From: Methanomicrobiales archaeon
Lineage (GTDB): Archaea > Halobacteriota > Methanomicrobia > Methanomicrobiales > JACTUA01
Reading direction: 5' to 3'
Assembly (NCBI GenBank): GCA_028678965.1
Contig: JAJRCM010000076.1
Location: 1 to 8,573, forward strand
DNA: 8,573 nucleotides
Position numbers and translations under genes: made by a program
Part shown: positions 6,194 through 8,573 of the stretch, one piece after another
How positions within the stretch are numbered: the stretch's first letter is position 1
Layout of the letters: each line of letters begins with the position of its first letter
The notes under the pieces: model-generated
What the model was told of the DNA's origin: nothing
Seen by the model: the letters and a program-made list of their open reading frames with translations, nothing else
Databases searched by the model: none

Positions 6194-7024
6194 TTGAGTA
6201 ATAAAAAATCATACCTCTTCTGGTACCCTCCGTCGCGATCCCATCTCCAGATGGAATCCCCCCATGCTCCCTATCTCGACTATGATTATATAGGGATGGC
6301 GCCCAGAACATCATTGATGATTCCCGGCTGGGATAACCACCTCCCGGAACCCCAGGAGAGGACGGTGGACGAAGTCCGCCAGGTACTCGCTACACCGGAG
6401 TGCCCCTGCTCCGGTCCCCTTTATTATATGTACCGGGATCTCTCCAGGGATGACCGGGACCGGCACTGGCTTGCACGGAAGCACCTCCGCTACGATATCA
6501 CCGTTATCCCGCCCCTGACCCTCTGCGGAGAGTACGTCAAGACCAAGGGGCACTACCATCCCGATGCACCATCCGGTACCGGCTACCCGGAGCTGTACGA
6601 GATCCTCTCCGGTGACGCCCACCACCTGCTCCAGGATCGATCATTGAGCGATGCCGTCCTGATCAGGGCGTCTGCAGGAGACAAAGTGGTGGTGCCTCCG
6701 GGCTATGGGCATGTCACCATCAACCCATCTCCCGCCACCCTGATCATGGCAAACCTGGTAGCCAGCTCGTTTTCCAGCTCCTATGGGCTCTATGAGGAGC
6801 TGCATGGTGCCGCGTACTACGAGATGCTGGGCGGAGAGCTCATCAGGAACCCGTACTATCCAGAGCATATCCCGCTCCGCCAGATTGCCACCCTGGAGCA
6901 CGCAGCCCTGGGCGTGGTGAGGGGAATATCTATCTACGAACTGGTGGAGCAGCAGGAAGATCTTTCTTTTCTCACCCACCCCGAACGTTATATCATGATG
7001 TTCAGGGATATCCTCGCAGATTGA
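6194..7024 (+). CDS. pgi: Cupin-type glucose-6-phosphate isomerase
   Basis: The enzyme interconverts glucose 6-phosphate and fructose 6-phosphate in the cytoplasm, for gluconeogenesis, glycogen metabolism and sugar synthesis. It belongs to the archaeal metal-dependent cupin family, unrelated to the usual isomerase. The metal ligands are visible: KTKGHYH (H120, H122), E133 in YPELYEILSG and H173 in VVVPPGYGHVTIN, which correspond to the His-His-Glu-His set of the Pyrococcus enzyme. Compared with that roughly 190-aa enzyme it is longer (up to 276 aa), has about four extra residues between the second His and the Glu, and has a long tail after the cupin barrel (about residue 195 on). YYMYRDL (77-83) precedes the barrel. 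The start is uncertain. The TTG at 6194 gives the longest frame, but its GGAG motif is only 2 bases away; in-frame ATGs at 6251, 6296 and 6317 are alternatives, the last about 28 bases after a TATA-like sequence. The 3' end overlaps the convergent nadE by 23 bases. Confidence 0.88.
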   Translation: MSNKKSYLFWYPPSRSHLQMESPHAPYLDYDYIGMAPRTSLMIPGWDNHLPEPQERTVDEVRQVLATPECPCSGPLYYMYRDLSRDDRDRHWLARKHLRYDITVIPPLTLCGEYVKTKGHYHPDAPSGTGYPELYEILSGDAHHLLQDRSLSDAVLIRASAGDKVVVPPGYGHVTINPSPATLIMANLVASSFSSSYGLYEELHGAAYYEMLGGELIRNPYYPEHIPLRQIATLEHAALGVVRGISIYELVEQQEDLSFLTHPERYIMMFRDILAD

Positions 7025-7748
7025 CCGCCGGACTCCGCTTGTGCTGGCTCTTTTTCACGAGAGCGAGTACCCGTTCCTCCACACTGGTCGTTGCATTCCA
7101 CCCGTTTTTCTCAAGAGCCTCGAGAGAAGCATCGATCTCTGCGTAGGTCAGCCCAATCTCCCCTTCATCGCTCTGACCTACCCACAGGCCGGCGGAAGGG
7201 GTTTTGGTGAGGATGGGCTCAGGAACCCCCAGTGACCGGGCGAATTCGTACACCTCCCTCTTGTAGAGGTGGAGAATAGGCTGGATATCCGCGGCGTTAT
7301 CCCCAAATTTGGTGCAGTACCCGAGCATATACTCGCTCCGGTTTGAGGTCCCACAGACCAGTCGGTGCTCTCGATTTGCGAAATAGTAGAGGATTGCCAT
7401 CCGGATCCGGGCCATCAGGTTCCCGCTGAGGTAGGGAGAATCAGTGATTCCTGGCAATGCGTGGAATGAATCCAGGACCGGCTGAATAGGGATCACCTGG
7501 AACGGGATCCCGAGACTGCGGCAGAGGGTCTCCGCGTCACGCAGGTCCTCTTCCCTGCTCACTGCGGAGGGAAGCATGAGCCCTTTCACCTGCTCCTTAC
7601 CCACCGCACCAGCGCAGAGTGTGAAGGCGACCGCTGAATCAACTCCGCCACTGAGGCCCACCACCACTCCCTCACACCCGCTCTCCCACAGAGCCCGCCG
7701 TACCATCTGTTCGATCCGCTCTTTTTCACATTTCCAGTCACAGGTCAT
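7002..7748 (-). CDS. nadE: NH3-dependent NAD+ synthetase
   Basis: The enzyme adenylates nicotinic acid adenine dinucleotide with ATP and amidates it with ammonia to give NAD+, the last step of the pathway. At 248 aa it is the short ammonia-dependent form with no glutaminase domain. The PP-loop VVGLSGGVDSAVAFTL (SGGVDS) lies near residue 33. Further hallmarks are NLMARIRMAILYYFAN, GTSNRSEYMLGYCTKFGD (substrate and ATP contacts), YKREVYEFARSLGVP and KTPSAGLWVGQSDEGEIG, followed by LTYAEID. Nothing essential appears to be missing. The ATG at 7748 lies inside the 3' end of the upstream tRNA thiolase gene (11-base overlap), with a G-run ribosome binding site at 7754-7759, so translation is probably coupled. 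The last 23 bases overlap the convergent isomerase gene. Identity is as sure as sequence reading allows. Confidence 0.96.
   Translation of the reverse strand: MTCDWKCEKERIEQMVRRALWESGCEGVVVGLSGGVDSAVAFTLCAGAVGKEQVKGLMLPSAVSREEDLRDAETLCRSLGIPFQVIPIQPVLDSFHALPGITDSPYLSGNLMARIRMAILYYFANREHRLVCGTSNRSEYMLGYCTKFGDNAADIQPILHLYKREVYEFARSLGVPEPILTKTPSAGLWVGQSDEGEIGLTYAEIDASLEALEKNGWNATTSVEERVLALVKKSQHKRSPAVNLRGYP
7048..7055 (+). terminator. Possible T-tract terminator for the isomerase transcript
   Basis: CTCTTTTT begins 24 bases after the isomerase stop codon. Short U-tracts are enough to end archaeal transcription, so this could stop the plus-strand transcript inside the 3' part of the convergent nadE gene. 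It has no stem and is short, so support is weak. Confidence 0.25.
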
Positions 7749-8573
7749 TCTTTCCCCCCGTTATCTCATCAATGATCTGGCAGCTTCGGCATATATCACC
7801 GCATGGTTCACCGCACTTCCCGCAGGTACGAATTTCTGTCTCCACGACACTCTCCTTACAGGCAAGTTCTTCCCCTAGATTGACCAGGGCAAACTTGGTG
7901 GCAGGGTGCCGGTAGCTGTAGTCATTCAGGAGCGACCGTACCTCTCCCCGCAGGGCGTTGTGGGCGTAGGGGCACCGGCCGAACTCCACTCCCTTCACAT
8001 GGAGAAGAGCGTAGAGGGCCACTTCCCGTTCTGGGATGGCCATGAATGGTTTGATCCGGGGGACAAATCCTTCTCTCTCACGGGCCGGGCGGCGCAGGCG
8101 GTCCGCATCTCCCCTGAGGATATTCATCAGGACCGACTGCGCCTCATCGTCCAGGTTGAAACCCATGGCAAGTCTGGTTGCCCCCACGTTGCGAGCGTAG
8201 CGGTTGAGAGCATACCTCCGCAGCACCCCGCAGTAGGAACAGGAGAGCGATTCACCCTTCTTCTGGAGAACCTCCTCCAGGGTGAGGCCGAAGGTCTCTC
8301 TGAAGGAACCCCCGACCCACTCCACACCACAGGAGGAGGCAAGCCGCCGGATCTGATCCAGATGCCGGTACCCCTGGATACCCTCATCGATGGTAATACC
8401 GATCAGCGTTATATCCCGGCGTTGCCCAAGGAGCCGGGAAAGAAACCAGAGGAGGGCACTGCTGTCCTTTCCCCCGCTCAGGGCTACCGCTACCCTATCA
8501 CCGGAACGGAGCCACCCGTTCCGGCGGATGGTCCGCTTGACACGGCTTTCGAAGTCCATAGTGAAGTGCCCGG
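7738..8573 (-). CDS. tRNA 2-thiolation enzyme, TtuA/Ncs6 (CTU1) family (partial, N-terminus outside window)
   Basis: PP-loop enzyme that adenylates uridine C2 in tRNA and replaces its oxygen with sulfur. Numbering from the ATG at 8559, it shows the PP-loop AVALSGGKDS (24-33), the paired C107-SY-C110, AMGFNLDDEAQSVLMNILRGD (131-151), and C196 in RCPYAH. C107, C110 and C196 match the three cysteines that hold the iron-sulfur cluster in characterised TtuA. The C-terminus has a zinc-finger-like set, C246xxC249, C253, C257xxC260. Family members normally start with another zinc finger that ends in a HF...FE.RV.RTIR-type linker. Here the frame stays open upstream of ATG 8559 and reads GHFT before MDFESRVKRTIR, so the real start and first zinc finger lie beyond the right edge and ATG 8559 is internal. 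Whether the target is U34 (Ncs6/NcsA) or U54 (TtuA) cannot be decided. The stop overlaps nadE by 11 bases. Confidence 0.9.
   Translation of the reverse strand, partial: GHFTMDFESRVKRTIRRNGWLRSGDRVAVALSGGKDSSALLWFLSRLLGQRRDITLIGITIDEGIQGYRHLDQIRRLASSCGVEWVGGSFRETFGLTLEEVLQKKGESLSCSYCGVLRRYALNRYARNVGATRLAMGFNLDDEAQSVLMNILRGDADRLRRPAREREGFVPRIKPFMAIPEREVALYALLHVKGVEFGRCPYAHNALRGEVRSLLNDYSYRHPATKFALVNLGEELACKESVVETEIRTCGKCGEPCGDICRSCQIIDEITGGKNDL
7754..7759 (-). promoter_or_regulatory. G-run ribosome binding site of nadE
   Basis: Six consecutive G residues on the minus strand lie 5 bases before the nadE ATG, inside the coding region of the upstream gene. They resemble a GGAGG-type site and support the overlapping start at 7748. 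Confidence 0.45.

Overview
The window most likely comes from a methanogenic euryarchaeon, probably of the order Methanomicrobiales. The support is a cupin-type (archaeal) glucose-6-phosphate isomerase, an NrpR-type (DUF128) nitrogen regulator domain that is essentially an archaeal family, a PAS-rich membrane histidine kinase with an H-box of the type common in methanogens, and a TtuA/Ncs6-type tRNA thiolase. Promoters look archaeal (TATA-like boxes), and at least one start has a GGTGA-type ribosome binding site. The DNA is moderately GC-rich and densely packed: no gap without a gene exceeds about 100 bases. No RNA genes, CRISPR arrays, insertion sequences or other mobile DNA are visible.

Layout from left to right. 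(1) Minus strand, 1-525: the 5' part of an unrecognised multi-pass membrane protein that runs off the left edge. (2) After a 101-base divergent promoter region, plus strand: a 712-aa sensor histidine kinase with four membrane segments, three PAS domains and a kinase core, followed 41 bases later by an unrecognised acidic 88-aa protein. (3) Convergent with these, minus strand, 3080-5348: a tight two-gene operon of an unrecognised 310-aa protein and, 4 bases on, an FAD/dithiol oxidoreductase of the dihydrolipoamide dehydrogenase family with several non-canonical active-site residues. (4) Divergent from that operon, plus strand: a stand-alone NrpR domain without a DNA-binding domain, then cupin glucose-6-phosphate isomerase. 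(5) Convergent with these, minus strand, 7002 to the right edge: a tRNA 2-thiolation enzyme (its start lies outside the window) overlapping ammonia-dependent NAD+ synthetase. Both are PP-loop ATP pyrophosphatases.

How the genes may work together. The kinase and the small protein may form a signalling unit, since no response regulator is present. The 62-base intergenic region between the 310-aa protein and the NrpR-like gene carries an 18-bp near-perfect palindrome with the GAA-N6-TTC geometry of known NrpR operators. It is placed where it could control both divergent promoters, which would tie the unusual oxidoreductase operon to nitrogen or 2-oxoglutarate status. This is the most interesting hypothesis in the window. 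The rest is housekeeping: sugar phosphate isomerisation, NAD synthesis and tRNA modification.
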